NCBI RefSeq assembly: GCF_001269655.1
Contig: NZ_LHVE01000009.1
Span: 1-64,000, forward strand
Direction of reading: 5' to 3'
From: Pseudomonas thivervalensis
GTDB taxonomy: Bacteria > Pseudomonadota > Gammaproteobacteria > Pseudomonadales > Pseudomonadaceae
Length of the DNA stretch: 64,000 bases
This document shows positions 16,744 to 25,940 of the stretch, piece after piece (position 1 is the stretch's first letter; each line of letters begins with the position of its first letter). The notes under the pieces were generated by a model that saw only the letters and a program-made list of their open reading frames with translations, made no database searches and was not told where the DNA came from. The translations under genes were made by a program, and so were the position numbers.

Positions 16744-18894
16744 TCAGTACTTCCACTGCACAGCGATTTCCAGACTGCGCGGCTCGCCCACGTAATACTG
16801 GGTGTTGCTCTGGTGGATGAAACGGGCATAGACCTCGTCGGTCAGGTTGCGCAGGCGCGCGCTGACCTGTACGTGTTTGTCCAGATCGTGGGTCATGGAC
16901 AAACCATAGACAGTGTACGAGGGCACCCAGGTCGTATTGGCGGTGTTGGCGTAGACCGACGACACATAGCGCACGTCAGCCCCGAGCTGCCAGTCAGGAG
17001 CCACGTCATAGGTCAGCCAGAGATTGGCTACGCGGTCGGGAATATTCACCGGATTCTTGCCTTTGCGCGAGAGCACAACACCGGCGATGGTTTCATTGAA
17101 CTCGTCGTACTCAGCCCTTACCCAACTGAAGTTACCAGCCGCCAATAGCTTGGGCGTGATCTTGAATGAAGCGGCCAGCTCTATGCCGGTGGAGGTTTGT
17201 TGACCCGCTTGTTCGGTGGTGTTGGGCACCGTCGAGGAGGGGACGGAGATGTTCTTGCGCACGATGCGGTAGGCCGCGGCGGTGGCCGAGCCGCGACCGT
17301 CAAGAAAATCGAACTTGCTGCCCACCTCGAATTGGCGACCGGTGCTCAAGTCGAAGTCGCTCACCTGGGCAATGGAGGCGCTGGTAAGCGTCCCTCCCGG
17401 CGGCTCGGCCGAGGTACTGTATTGGGTATAAAGGCTGACATTCGACGTCAGGTCGTACACCAGGCCCAGGCGTCCCGTGATTGCATCCCAACGCTTGTCG
17501 AGTCTGGCCTGCGCCGCATGATCGACCACCTCGAAATCGATATGGTCATAACGCAGCGCAGTGATCAGCGCCAGTTGCTCGGTCAGGCGCGTGCGGTTCT
17601 CGACGAACGCCGACGAGGTATCGGTCCACGTGCTGCGACCTTTAGTGCGCGGTGCATCCATCCCCGGAATGTCCAGGAAGTGGCCCGGCTCGAAGCCATC
17701 TGGATCGATGGTGTCGAAGGCGCCTTTGGACAACGGGTAATTGGTTTGCTGGTTGGTGTTGTAATCCACGCCCAGCGCCCAATCGCTGGCCAGGCCGAAC
17801 AGTTGAGCCTGGTGAGTCAACTCGATTCGGTCACCGTTGACCTCCTGGTCGTGCCGCTGGCGGTAACCGCCGGAGCGGGCGATGGCGCTGTTGTCGCTGT
17901 TGTAGCGGTAGACCTCAAGGTTGCGGTAATCGCGCTGGCCATCGTAGTGGTAGAAGGTATTGCGCAACTGGGTATTGTCGTCCAGCTGGTAGTCCGTGAT
18001 CGAGCGTATCCAGCGGGTGCGCTGCTCGTAGCGACCGTCCTCAACGTTGTAGTTGTTGAAGCGGTTGTGCTTGTCGATCTGCAGCTTGCCGGTCAGCGGT
18101 TGCAGTACCGGCGTGCCCCAGTAAGGACTGTCTTCCTTCTCTTCCAGGTATTCGATCGCCAGCGTATGGGAGAGTCGGTCGTTGATGTCGCTGAGCAGCG
18201 AGAAGGCCAGGTTGCCCGCACCGTTCTCCTGGCGATCTATGTAGCCGTTGCTGCTGGTGCGGCTGTAGTCGAGGCGCGCATAGTGGCGCGGGCCATCGCC
18301 GCTGTTGAGCGCTTTATTGAAGCCGACCGCGGTTTCCCAGGTGTCGTAGCGACCGTAGCTCATTCGGCCCTCGAAGGTATCTTCCTCACGGTTGGCAAGC
18401 TTGGTGATCACGTTCAGGCTGCCCCCCACGGCACCGCTGCCGTTGAGGAACGAGGAAGGGCCGCCGAGCAACTCCACCCGGTCATAAATCCAGGCGCCGA
18501 CCGGACGGGCCGCGCCACCGTATTGCAGATTGATGCCGTTGAACAGCTGGCTGATCTGGGCACCGTTGAAGCCACGGTACGACACATAGCCGCCCCAGCC
18601 GGGTGGCGCAGAAGCGTTAACCCCAGGCAGAGCGTTCGCCGCGTCTTGAAAGTTGCGTGCGCCGATACGTTCCATCGTCTTGCGATCGGCCGCGCTTACA
18701 GAGGCGGGATTTTCCCGGGCACTGAGATTCAGGCGCGAGCCGCTTTCGATGGGAGTATCCAGGTCCAGGCTGGTGGCCGGTTTCGGCTGGTTGGCCGAGG
18801 CGTTGATGTAGCTGGTGGGTAAGTTCAGGGCAGTGTCTTGCGCCCACGCGCAGGTGCTGCCCGCGAGCAGCGCCAAAGTAGTCAAGCGAAACAT
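16744..18894 (-). CDS. TonB-dependent outer-membrane receptor
   Basis: 716 residues. A Sec signal peptide (MFRLTTLALLAGSTCAWA) precedes a plug domain at about 60-170 (NFQDAANALPGVNASAPPG, YDRVELLGGPSSFLNGSGA) and a 22-strand barrel ending in an aromatic residue (VQWKY). There is no N-terminal signalling domain, so it is a plain transporter of the siderophore-receptor class. Its upstream neighbour is a DUF2946 gene, a pairing often seen with copper- or metal-linked receptors. I see no convincing Fur box. Ferric siderophore uptake is the default reading; the ligand is unknown. Confidence 0.9.
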   Translation of the reverse strand: MFRLTTLALLAGSTCAWAQDTALNLPTSYINASANQPKPATSLDLDTPIESGSRLNLSARENPASVSAADRKTMERIGARNFQDAANALPGVNASAPPGWGGYVSYRGFNGAQISQLFNGINLQYGGAARPVGAWIYDRVELLGGPSSFLNGSGAVGGSLNVITKLANREEDTFEGRMSYGRYDTWETAVGFNKALNSGDGPRHYARLDYSRTSSNGYIDRQENGAGNLAFSLLSDINDRLSHTLAIEYLEEKEDSPYWGTPVLQPLTGKLQIDKHNRFNNYNVEDGRYEQRTRWIRSITDYQLDDNTQLRNTFYHYDGQRDYRNLEVYRYNSDNSAIARSGGYRQRHDQEVNGDRIELTHQAQLFGLASDWALGVDYNTNQQTNYPLSKGAFDTIDPDGFEPGHFLDIPGMDAPRTKGRSTWTDTSSAFVENRTRLTEQLALITALRYDHIDFEVVDHAAQARLDKRWDAITGRLGLVYDLTSNVSLYTQYSTSAEPPGGTLTSASIAQVSDFDLSTGRQFEVGSKFDFLDGRGSATAAAYRIVRKNISVPSSTVPNTTEQAGQQTSTGIELAASFKITPKLLAAGNFSWVRAEYDEFNETIAGVVLSRKGKNPVNIPDRVANLWLTYDVAPDWQLGADVRYVSSVYANTANTTWVPSYTVYGLSMTHDLDKHVQVSARLRNLTDEVYARFIHQSNTQYYVGEPRSLEIAVQWKY

Positions 18895-18965
18895 GAAGAG
18901 CTTCCTGGCTTAATTCAATGAGCACACACCGGCCGCGCGTCATGCAGCGGCGGGTGGTGAAGAGG

Positions 18966-19355
18966 TCAGAGCGCGGGAAGCGGGGCGGGGGAGGCGCGAG
19001 GATTGATCAGGGGCCAGCGCTGCCTGGGTAGGCAACGGGTCGGTTGTGCGGGCAAGGGCCAGGCTGGCTCGCTGGCAAGCAGGGCGAGCAGCCCGAAAAA
19101 CGCTGCTAGCAGGATCGCACCGAACAGGCTTGCAATGACGCAATCACCGACGACGGGCAGCGAAGGGGCGGGCACATCCTGCTGGCCCTCGAATATTGCC
19201 CCGCCGTTAGTAGAGCAAAACAGTCCGCCGTCCAAACCGCTCAATCGCAAGCCGGCCATTTGTCCATGGCCCATCGCGCACAGCAACGAACCGAACAGGA
19301 TGCTGAAGTACAGCAACCAGGCAATCATCGATTTTTCGCGGCTGGCCAGCTTCAT
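18966..19355 (-). CDS. DUF2946 membrane protein
   Basis: 129 residues. The family pattern is visible at the N-terminus: MIAWLLYFSILFGSLLCAMGHGQM and LSGLDGGLFCS. A first membrane segment lies at about 10-30 and a second at about 70-92 (VIASLFGAILLAAFFGLLALLA). Members sit next to TonB receptors and metal genes in proteobacteria; function is unknown, with a copper link proposed from context. It is on the same strand between the sulfite dehydrogenase and the receptor, with gaps of about 60-70 bases, so a joint transcript is possible. Confidence 0.75.
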   Translation of the reverse strand: MKLASREKSMIAWLLYFSILFGSLLCAMGHGQMAGLRLSGLDGGLFCSTNGGAIFEGQQDVPAPSLPVVGDCVIASLFGAILLAAFFGLLALLASEPAWPLPAQPTRCLPRQRWPLINPRASPAPLPAL

Positions 19356-19416
19356 CAGCAAAGCTCGTTGAGAAGGAACGGTTTATCGGCGAGCGGATTT
19401 TACATTTTTTGATCCG

Positions 19417-19992
19417 TCAGTGAGCTTTTAAACAGTTCGACATACAGGCAACAGCCTTGCTGTCCGGTCTGTCATCGGTATAAAAACCGTCTCGATTCGG
19501 CATCTTTACATCCACCAAGGTCGATGCTTCCACGGTCGCGTTGGCGTCCAGCAGCTTGTTCATGTGCAGGATGTAGCCGGTCACTGCATAGACTTGTTCG
19601 TTGGACAATGACTGTGGCGCCTGGAAGGGCATGGCTCTGCGGATGTAGTCGAAAAGCGTCGTTGCATAGGGCCAATAGCTGCCGACTGTCTTGAGAGGTT
19701 TGTCAGTAGTCAGGGTTCCTTCGCCGCCCGCCAACGCAGGACCGACGCCGCCCTCGAGTTTCACCCCATGACAGCTGACGCAACTGTTCATGTAGACCTT
19801 TTCCCCGTCCGCCACCGTTGCGCGCCCTGGAGGCAAAGCCTTGCCGTCGGGCGCCACGTCGATGTTCCAACTGGCGATCTGCGCTTCGGTAGCCTTGGTG
19901 CCCAAACCGTATTGGGATTGTGCCGAGGCGTGGGTCAGCGCAAAGGCGCACAGCAAGCCGATGAAAAACGAACCACCTTTAAGCCCGTCCAT
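19417..19992 (-). CDS. Sulfite dehydrogenase cytochrome c subunit (SorB/SoxD type)
   Basis: 191 residues. Signal peptide to about residue 24 (ALTHASA). A single haem c site CVSCH lies at about residue 71 in MNSCVSCHGVKLEGGVGPAL; Met in IRRAMPF is the probable axial ligand. A strong ribosome site GGAGGTGA sits just before the ATG, which lies inside the end of the molybdenum-subunit gene (14-nt overlap), so the subunits are coupled. It accepts electrons from the molybdopterin subunit in the periplasm. Two more Cys near the C-terminus (VACMSNCLK) may form a disulfide. Confidence 0.88.
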   Translation of the reverse strand: MDGLKGGSFFIGLLCAFALTHASAQSQYGLGTKATEAQIASWNIDVAPDGKALPPGRATVADGEKVYMNSCVSCHGVKLEGGVGPALAGGEGTLTTDKPLKTVGSYWPYATTLFDYIRRAMPFQAPQSLSNEQVYAVTGYILHMNKLLDANATVEASTLVDVKMPNRDGFYTDDRPDSKAVACMSNCLKAH

Positions 19993-21286
19993 TGGTCACC
20001 TCCCCACTGCTGGACACGCGCCACGGTTGCACGGAGTTGTTGTGGTAGAAAGAGACCTTGCCGCGTTCATCGATCAGCTGTTCCAGCATCGGCTGAACAT
20101 ATCCGGTCTCGTCGATGGCGCGGCTCATGATCATCAACTCTTGGCCGTTCCATTCGAAAGGCGCCCTGAAGGCGGTCAGCGCCTTGGTCAGAATGGGCTC
20201 CTGTAACCTGGCTTGCGTCCAGGTATTGCCGCCATCGACGGAGACATCGACACGGGTGATTTTGCCGTGGCCGCTCCAGGCGATGCCACGCATCTCATGC
20301 AGGCCCTTGCGTGTCAGTTTCTGGGTGCCGGAAGGGTAGGTCACCAGTGATTTGCATTCCATGACAAAGGAAAACTTCCGAGCTTTACCGTCGGCCATTA
20401 AGTCGGTGTATTTGGCGGTTTCTTCCCGGCTGTAGGCGGGCGCATCGGTGACGTGCAGTCGGCGCAGCCATTTGATGTGGGTGTTGCCCTCGTAGCCGGG
20501 AACAAACAGGCGCAGCGGGTAGCCCTGTTCCGGCCTTAGACGCTCGCCGTTCTGGCTGTAGACCACCATCACATCGTCCAGGCATTTCTCGATGGGAATG
20601 CTGCGCGTCATTGCCGCGCCGTCCGCACCTTCGGCAATGATCCACTTGGCTTGCGGTTTGAGCCCGGTTTCATCCAGCAGTGTCTTCAAGGTAACGCCAG
20701 TCCACTCAGCACAGCTGACCAGGCCACTGACTTCGGCGGCCGTTTTGCCCCACGGAGGTAGAAACGATGGGTTGCCCGAACACTCCATGAAGTGCACTCG
20801 TGACACGGCGGGGAACTGGCGTATCTCGTCCACGGTAAAGATCAAGGCGTTTTCGGTGAGGCCGTGAATTACCAACCGATGTTGCGCCGGATCGATTTGT
20901 GGGACGCCCGCGTGATGACGCTCATAGAACAGGCCGTTCGGGGTAATGGTGCCGTCCAGCTCCTGAAGTGGCGAGGTGCTGTAGGCGGACATCGTGTCCT
21001 TCAGGCCGGGATACAGATTCCTGACGGCTTTAGTTTCGAACGTTGAAGGTTTTCCATAAGGGCTTGCCGTCGGGGCGCCAAGACTGCGGGTCCATTGTGG
21101 AACTTCAAGGGGCTGGCTCGGATCAAGCGGGGCGATGTTGGTCGTCTCTGCGTTGACCAGGGCGCTATCACCCAGAGCAACGGCGGCAGTGCCAATAACG
21201 GCCCCACTTTTTATCAGGAAATCCCTGCGAGCCAAAGATGTCTGAGACGTGTCTTGCTTGGTGGGGACCATGGATTTTTTTGTCAT
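19979..21286 (-). CDS. Molybdopterin sulfite dehydrogenase (SorA/SoxC type)
   Basis: 435 residues. The N-terminus has a Tat signal (LARRDFLIKSGAVIG) so the cofactor is loaded in the cytoplasm before export. The Mo-ligating Cys is in VHFMECSGNPSFLPP, and the Moco-domain pattern SYGYPLRLFVPG-like appears as GYPLRLFVPGYEGNTHIKW. The C-terminal dimerisation domain has ITRVDVSVDGGNTW and AFRAPFEWNGQELMIMSRAIDE. It oxidises sulfite to sulfate (or acts as SoxC). The start has AGAGGGAA. The promoter carries a TetR-type operator matching the one next to the tetR gene. Confidence 0.92.
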   Translation of the reverse strand: MTKKSMVPTKQDTSQTSLARRDFLIKSGAVIGTAAVALGDSALVNAETTNIAPLDPSQPLEVPQWTRSLGAPTASPYGKPSTFETKAVRNLYPGLKDTMSAYSTSPLQELDGTITPNGLFYERHHAGVPQIDPAQHRLVIHGLTENALIFTVDEIRQFPAVSRVHFMECSGNPSFLPPWGKTAAEVSGLVSCAEWTGVTLKTLLDETGLKPQAKWIIAEGADGAAMTRSIPIEKCLDDVMVVYSQNGERLRPEQGYPLRLFVPGYEGNTHIKWLRRLHVTDAPAYSREETAKYTDLMADGKARKFSFVMECKSLVTYPSGTQKLTRKGLHEMRGIAWSGHGKITRVDVSVDGGNTWTQARLQEPILTKALTAFRAPFEWNGQELMIMSRAIDETGYVQPMLEQLIDERGKVSFYHNNSVQPWRVSSSGEVTNGRA

Positions 21287-21335
21287 TGTTGTTCCCTCTG
21301 GTTCTTTGTCGGGATGGACCCAACGGCAAGTCTAT

Positions 21336-21353
21336 AGACCGATCGGTCGGTCT
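21336..21353. promoter_or_regulatory. TetR-type operator before the sulfite dehydrogenase genes
   Basis: AGACCGA-TCGG-TCGGTCT, a perfect 18-bp palindrome about 50 bases before the sorA-like start. It shares the CCGATCGG core with the site at 22190-22199, which fits control by the TetR protein encoded between them. Confidence 0.75.
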
Positions 21354-21467
21354 GTAGGTAGCCTAGAACGAAAAACGCGCGTGGTCCAGTCGCCAGGACA
21401 ACCATCGGTAATGGCGCGTGAATGAGGGGCGAGGGCGGCGGCGCATTTGAAGCGCCGCTGATGACAG

Positions 21468-22085
21468 TCAAGCCAGGGGTGGCTCAACCTTCAGTCCGGG
21501 CAGGAGGGTGTCGCAGAAAAACGTCGCGATGGATTCCGGCGAGCGCGGGCCTCCGGGTTTGATCCACAAGTAGCTGTAATGATGAATACCAAGGATAGCT
21601 TTCACGGCCAACGAGTCCGATGTGCGGAAGGTCCCCTCGCTCACGCCGGCCTTGAGGATATGCGACCAGAGCTTTTCATACTGTCGGTGCAGATCGAGCA
21701 GCTCGGTCTGGCGCTCGCCAATGACGGAATACACTTCGCGGAAACACACCGTCATTTCGGCCAGGTGGGTGACAATCGTGCGCATCACGATGGCCGAGAA
21801 CTGGCGAAATTTATCTTCCGCAGCCAAATCGCTCTCGCACAGGGGCGTGCCTTCTGCGATGAGCACCCGCAGATACCGGCTGGTGATTTCGAACAGCAGT
21901 TCTTCCTTGCTGCCGATGTGGTAATACAGCGCGCCGCGAGCCAGGCCAGTGGCTTTTTCCAACTCAGCCATGCCGGTCGCGTGAAACCCGCGCGTCGAAA
22001 ACAACTGCGCGGCGATTTTCAGTATTCGCTCCTTGGTGCTTGTTTCAGCAGGTTCGGCAGCGACGACGGCTTTCTTTTTTCCCAT
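21468..22085 (-). CDS. TetR/AcrR-family repressor
   Basis: 205 residues. The helix-turn-helix spans about 17-65 (KERILKIAAQLFSTRGFHATGMAELEKATGLARGALYYHIGSKEELL, broken here into its usual two halves). The C-terminal ligand domain is helical. It lies between the sulfite dehydrogenase operon (same strand) and an EamA transporter (divergent). Palindromic CCGATCGG-core operators stand before both, so it probably represses these genes and itself. The inducer is unknown. A GC-rich hairpin at 21438-21458 follows the gene and may end its transcript. Confidence 0.9.
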   Translation of the reverse strand: MGKKKAVVAAEPAETSTKERILKIAAQLFSTRGFHATGMAELEKATGLARGALYYHIGSKEELLFEITSRYLRVLIAEGTPLCESDLAAEDKFRQFSAIVMRTIVTHLAEMTVCFREVYSVIGERQTELLDLHRQYEKLWSHILKAGVSEGTFRTSDSLAVKAILGIHHYSYLWIKPGGPRSPESIATFFCDTLLPGLKVEPPLA

Positions 22086-22189
22086 GGGTCGATTCCAACC
22101 GGTTGAGCTTCAATCATACCCATGCGTGCGCGCTGAAGGATACAGACGGGAGAAGCTCATCCCAAGGTCGCAGGAAGATAGTTGTATTG

Positions 22190-22199
22190 ACCGATCGGT
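22190..22199. promoter_or_regulatory. TetR-type operator between tetR and the EamA transporter gene
   Basis: ACCGATCGGT, a palindrome in the divergent tetR/eamA promoter region, with the same core as the operator at 21336-21353. Confidence 0.6.
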
Positions 22200-22277
22200 A
22201 CAGAGGCGTTTAACGTATTTTCAAGGGCGCGGTGGCGTCGAGCGTTCTGAGAGCCTGCCTGGGCATTGGGATCGACC

Positions 22278-23171
22278 ATGACAATAAGCAACTCCGTAAC
22301 GAAGGCGTCCAGCTCGTCAGCTTCGGCAAGATTGATCGCGATGATCTGTTTCGCCATGCTCGCCTTTGCCGCGAACTCGCTGCTGTGCCGCCTGGCGCTT
22401 AAGCACACCAACATCGATGCCGCGAGTTTCAGCGTGGTCCGGCTGGCCAGCGGGGCCTTGGTGTTATGGCTGATATGTGCCTTGAGACGGTCCTCCAGCA
22501 CGATCAAAGGCAGTTGGAAGGGCGCCGCAGCCTTGTTCGTTTACGTCTTCGCTTTTTCCTTCGCGTACCGTCATTTGGAGACCGGGACGGGGGCGCTGCT
22601 GTTGTTTGGCGCGGTTCAACTGAGCATGGTTCTGTACGGCGTGTTCAAAGGCGAGCGGATGCACACGTTGGCAGTCGTTGGGTTTGTGCTGGCGATTGTT
22701 GGCTTGGTTAGCCTGCTGCTTCCAGGTGCCGCAGCACCTGACCCCGTTAGCGCACTCACGATGCTGTTATCGGGGGTGGCATGGGGGATCTACTCACTGC
22801 TTGGCAAAACTGTCGCCGATCCGCTGACCACCACAACCGGCAACTTCTTGCGCTCGATTCCCCTGGTCTTGATGGCAAGCGTGCCGTTTCTCTCAGCGCT
22901 GCGTTGGGATCCGCAGGGGATACTTTATGCGGTGCTTTCCGGTGCGCTGGCGTCAGGGGTTGGCTACGCGGTCTGGTACGTCGCGGTGCGTTATCTTGCA
23001 GCGTTTCAAGCCGCGACGGTGCAGCTAAGCGTGCCCATCCTGGCTTCGCTGGCGGGCATCGTTTTTCTGGGGGAAAGCCTGAGCGTAAGGATGGTGTTGG
23101 CATCCATTGCTGTACTGGGCGGCGTTGCGTTGGTGCTGGGTGGCAAGCATGGCAGAGCCACAGGCAGCTAG
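22278..23171 (+). CDS. EamA/DMT-family membrane transporter
   Basis: 297 residues and ten hydrophobic segments in two repeats of the EamA domain. Diagnostic parts are VVRLASGALVLWLICAL, SGVAWGIYSLLGK and PILASLAGIVFLGESLS near residue 245, the classical end of the second EamA repeat. The ATG at 22278 is preferred over a TTG four codons earlier. The family exports amino acids, thiols and other metabolites; the specific cargo is unknown. A sulfur compound is possible because of the shared TetR operator with the sulfite dehydrogenase. Confidence 0.9.
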   Translation: MTISNSVTKASSSSASARLIAMICFAMLAFAANSLLCRLALKHTNIDAASFSVVRLASGALVLWLICALRRSSSTIKGSWKGAAALFVYVFAFSFAYRHLETGTGALLLFGAVQLSMVLYGVFKGERMHTLAVVGFVLAIVGLVSLLLPGAAAPDPVSALTMLLSGVAWGIYSLLGKTVADPLTTTTGNFLRSIPLVLMASVPFLSALRWDPQGILYAVLSGALASGVGYAVWYVAVRYLAAFQAATVQLSVPILASLAGIVFLGESLSVRMVLASIAVLGGVALVLGGKHGRATGS

Positions 23172-23245
23172 AGGCTCCGCTCTCTCAATCATGTGCGCCT
23201 GGGCGTGCCTGAGTTTGTTCGCTCAACCACTCAAGGACTAGACTG

Positions 23246-24076
23246 GTGCCGCCCAGTCATAAGGCCCGTCAACCCATGCTCCTCGTCCCGTCAGATACCG
23301 CCGAACAGACAAAGCTCACCCTCGAGGTGGTCCTGCGCTATCACATGGCCTGGAAGCACCGCGACCTGGAGGCGATACTTGCGCTCTATCACCCGCAAGT
23401 GCAATACAACGATTTTTTCCAGAACCGCAGCATGGGGCTGACCGAGCTGCGCGCCTACATCACCGGCACGTTGCCGCGCCATCCCGATGAGTATCTTGAG
23501 CACAATGACCGCATCCGCGCTGACGGCTGCACGGCATTCATCCAGTACCAGACCGCTCTGAAGGGCAGTGGCGAGCGGGTGGTTTTTCGCACCAGCGAAG
23601 CGATCACCGTATGTGAGGGTCAGATCCTGCGTGTCAACGAATACGCGTCACTCGTGCGCGACGGCGAGCCCCACGCCGGGCGTCGCGCCCCCGCCATCAG
23701 TAAGCTAGGGCTCTCGGCGCGCCAGCTGAGCTTCATGGCGCGAGACTTGGCCGATTATTTTACCCGCCAGCAGCCATTCCTGGACCCTGACCTGGATCTT
23801 GCACGGATCGCCAGCGCCACCGGGTACAGCCGTAATCAGTTGTCTTACTTATTGAATCAAGTGCTCGGGCAAAGCTTCTATCGCTACGTGACTCAGGCTC
23901 GCTTGGCCTACCTCCTTGAACGCCTCGCCAGTTACGACGAAAACGCACCCATCGATGCCCTCGCAGTGGCTGCCGGATTCAATTCCACCTCGGCGTTCTA
24001 CAAGGCTTTCCGCAGCCATACCGGCTGCACACCAAAAGCCTGGTTGAAGGCCAATTGCGCGCGTACCCGCAGATAA
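23246..24076 (+). CDS. SnoaL/NTF2-like domain fused to an AraC-type regulator
   Basis: 276 residues. Residues about 20-135 form an SnoaL/NTF2-like alpha+beta cone (VLRYHMAWKHRDLEAILALYHP, VRYNDFF-like stretch, ITVCEGQILRVNEYASLV). Residues about 160-270 are an AraC/XylS double helix-turn-helix (LARIASATGYSRNQLSYLLNQ and IDALAVAAGFNSTSAFYKAFR). The cone could be the ligand pocket in place of the usual cupin. GTG at 23246 has AAGGA 8 nt upstream; an ATG at 23276 is the alternative. It reads toward the polyamine-type genes that follow and may control them. Confidence 0.85.
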   Translation: MPPSHKARQPMLLVPSDTAEQTKLTLEVVLRYHMAWKHRDLEAILALYHPQVQYNDFFQNRSMGLTELRAYITGTLPRHPDEYLEHNDRIRADGCTAFIQYQTALKGSGERVVFRTSEAITVCEGQILRVNEYASLVRDGEPHAGRRAPAISKLGLSARQLSFMARDLADYFTRQQPFLDPDLDLARIASATGYSRNQLSYLLNQVLGQSFYRYVTQARLAYLLERLASYDENAPIDALAVAAGFNSTSAFYKAFRSHTGCTPKAWLKANCARTRR

Positions 24077-24133
24077 CACAGGCCCCTTCGCTGCGCATTA
24101 AGCTCTGTCGGCAATCAAACGATGGAGCAGGTA

Positions 24134-25558
24134 ATGGCTGGTTGGGGTGGTGTGAGTTTGTGGATGGAGCAAGTCGACGAGGCGCTGACGCCGCGTCCGG
24201 CGTTGCATCAGGATCTGCGAGCCGATGTGGTGATCATCGGTGCCGGCTACAGCGGCCTTTGGACGGCCTATTACCTCAAGCAGCAAGCACCGCACCTGGA
24301 CATCGTCATAGTTGAAGCACAGATTGCCGGTTTCGGCGCCTCCGGCCGCAATGGCGGCTGGTTGATGGGGAATCTGCTCGGCGAAGACCGACTCCTGGGG
24401 CCCTTGCCCGCCGCCCAACGTCATGCAGGATATCAACTGCTGCACGGAATTCCCGATGAAGTGGCGCGGGTGTGCCATGTCGAAAGCATCGATTGCGAAC
24501 TGCGTAAAGGTGGCGTGCTGTACTGCGCGGCGCGGTATCCCGAGCAAGAACGGCGCCTGCGCGAACAACTCGCTGCCGCCCGTGCGCAAGGCCTGGGTGA
24601 AGACGATTATCGCTGGCTGAGCCCTCAGGCTTTGCGCGAACAATTGAATGTGGCCCAGGCGTACGGCGCCCTGTATTCACCTCACTGCGCGACCCTTCAA
24701 CCTGCCCGGTTGGTACGGGGGCTAGCCAAAGTCGTGGAGCGCATGGGGGTGCGTATTTTCGAGCAAAGCGCTGTGCTCGACTGGACGGCAGGCCAAGTTC
24801 GAACCGAGCACGGTCGGGTGAGCGCCGATTGGGTGGTGCCGGCCGTCGAGGGGTATGCCAGTGCCTTGCCCCCGCTGAACAAATATCAACTGGCCGCGCA
24901 GAGCCTGATCGTTGCGACTGAGCCGCTCTCGGCCGACGTATGGGCCCAAATCGGACTCAACCGTGGCCAGGCTTTCAGCGAAAACAGCCGACAAGTCACC
25001 TACGGTCAGCGCAGCCGCGATGACCGCTTGGTATTTGGTGCCCGCGGTGGCTATCGCTTTGGAGGTCGCCTGCGCAGTGACTTCAACCTCAGTCAGGCCG
25101 AACGTGAGTTGCGCCAGTACCTGTTCAGCGAGCTATTTCCGATGTTGCGCAATGTTCGCCTGACTCACGCCTGGGGCGGCAACCTGGGTGTCGCCCGGCA
25201 TTTTCACCCGCACATGCTGGCCGACCGTCGCCAGAAGATCGCACTCGCCGGTGGCTATGGCGGTGAAGGCGTAGGCGCCAGCAACCTGGGTGGCCGTACC
25301 GTGGCCGCGCTGATTCTTGGTCAGGACAACGAACTGACACGCCAGCCTTGGGTGTGGGCCGACCGTCCGCTGGCCTCGTTGCCACGCTGGGAGCCAGAGC
25401 CCCTGCGCTGGCTGGGTTACAACGCCATTATCCAGAGCTTTGTTCACGAGGATCGGATATTGGCCAACCTCCATGTACCGCGCTGGCGTCGCCGGATGGC
25501 CGAGGGTCTGGCGGGTTGCATGGAACGATTGATGAAGTCCAAGGAGCCGTTCGCATGA
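24134..25558 (+). CDS. FAD-dependent amine oxidoreductase (PuuB/gamma-glutamylputrescine oxidase type)
   Basis: 474 residues from the ATG at 24134 (GGAG 6 nt upstream). The FAD motif is VVIIGAGYSGLWTAYYLKQQ, followed by FGASGRNGGWLMG, and a C-terminal GGYGGEGVGASNLGGRTVAALILG that closes the FAD site. Relatives oxidise gamma-glutamylputrescine or other secondary amines. Its stop overlaps the start of a small cupin (ATGA), and a polyamine-type binding protein follows. The group looks like a polyamine or amine uptake and oxidation unit, but glutamate-putrescine ligase and aldehyde dehydrogenase genes are not here. Confidence 0.85.
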   Translation: MAGWGGVSLWMEQVDEALTPRPALHQDLRADVVIIGAGYSGLWTAYYLKQQAPHLDIVIVEAQIAGFGASGRNGGWLMGNLLGEDRLLGPLPAAQRHAGYQLLHGIPDEVARVCHVESIDCELRKGGVLYCAARYPEQERRLREQLAAARAQGLGEDDYRWLSPQALREQLNVAQAYGALYSPHCATLQPARLVRGLAKVVERMGVRIFEQSAVLDWTAGQVRTEHGRVSADWVVPAVEGYASALPPLNKYQLAAQSLIVATEPLSADVWAQIGLNRGQAFSENSRQVTYGQRSRDDRLVFGARGGYRFGGRLRSDFNLSQAERELRQYLFSELFPMLRNVRLTHAWGGNLGVARHFHPHMLADRRQKIALAGGYGGEGVGASNLGGRTVAALILGQDNELTRQPWVWADRPLASLPRWEPEPLRWLGYNAIIQSFVHEDRILANLHVPRWRRRMAEGLAGCMERLMKSKEPFA

Positions 25559-25896
25559 AGATCGATCATTTTCGCGACACCCCACACTTGCCTCTCGGGG
25601 AATCGAGCGCTGTTGGCGTACCGCTGGGTGAGCCGGTTTCACAGGTTGCCACGACAAGCGTTGAACGCGATGACGGCGTCGAAGCCGGCGTGTGGGAATG
25701 CACCCCCGGCCGCTGGCGGCGCCAGATCGTGCAACAGGAGTTCTGCCATTTCATCCAGGGGCGCTGCACCTTCACCCCGGATGGCGGTGAGGTCCTTCAT
25801 ATCCAGGCCGGCGACGCATTGATGTTGCCTGCGAACACCACGGGAGTCTGGGATATACAAGAAACCGTTCGCAAAAGCTACGTGCTGATTTTCTGA
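25555..25896 (+). CDS. Small cupin-domain protein
   Basis: 113 residues. Cupin motif 1 is weak; the sequence runs VWECTPGRWRRQIVQQEFCHFIQGRCTFTPDGGEVLHIQAGDALMLPAN in overlapping pieces, as in the EutQ-like single-domain cupins that follow PuuB-type oxidases in pseudomonads. The ATGA overlap with the oxidase gene shows coupling. An enzymatic role is not established; it may bind a product or metal. Confidence 0.85.
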   Translation: MKIDHFRDTPHLPLGESSAVGVPLGEPVSQVATTSVERDDGVEAGVWECTPGRWRRQIVQQEFCHFIQGRCTFTPDGGEVLHIQAGDALMLPANTTGVWDIQETVRKSYVLIF

Positions 25897-25940
25897 ACTG
25901 CCTTCACCCATAACGTAAAGAACAAAGGTTGAGGTCTCGT

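Noticed and set aside
17197..18822. 541-codon open frame antisense to the TonB receptor
   Set aside because: Composition is that of a shadow frame in GC-rich DNA; no family features; the receptor on the other strand is unmistakable.
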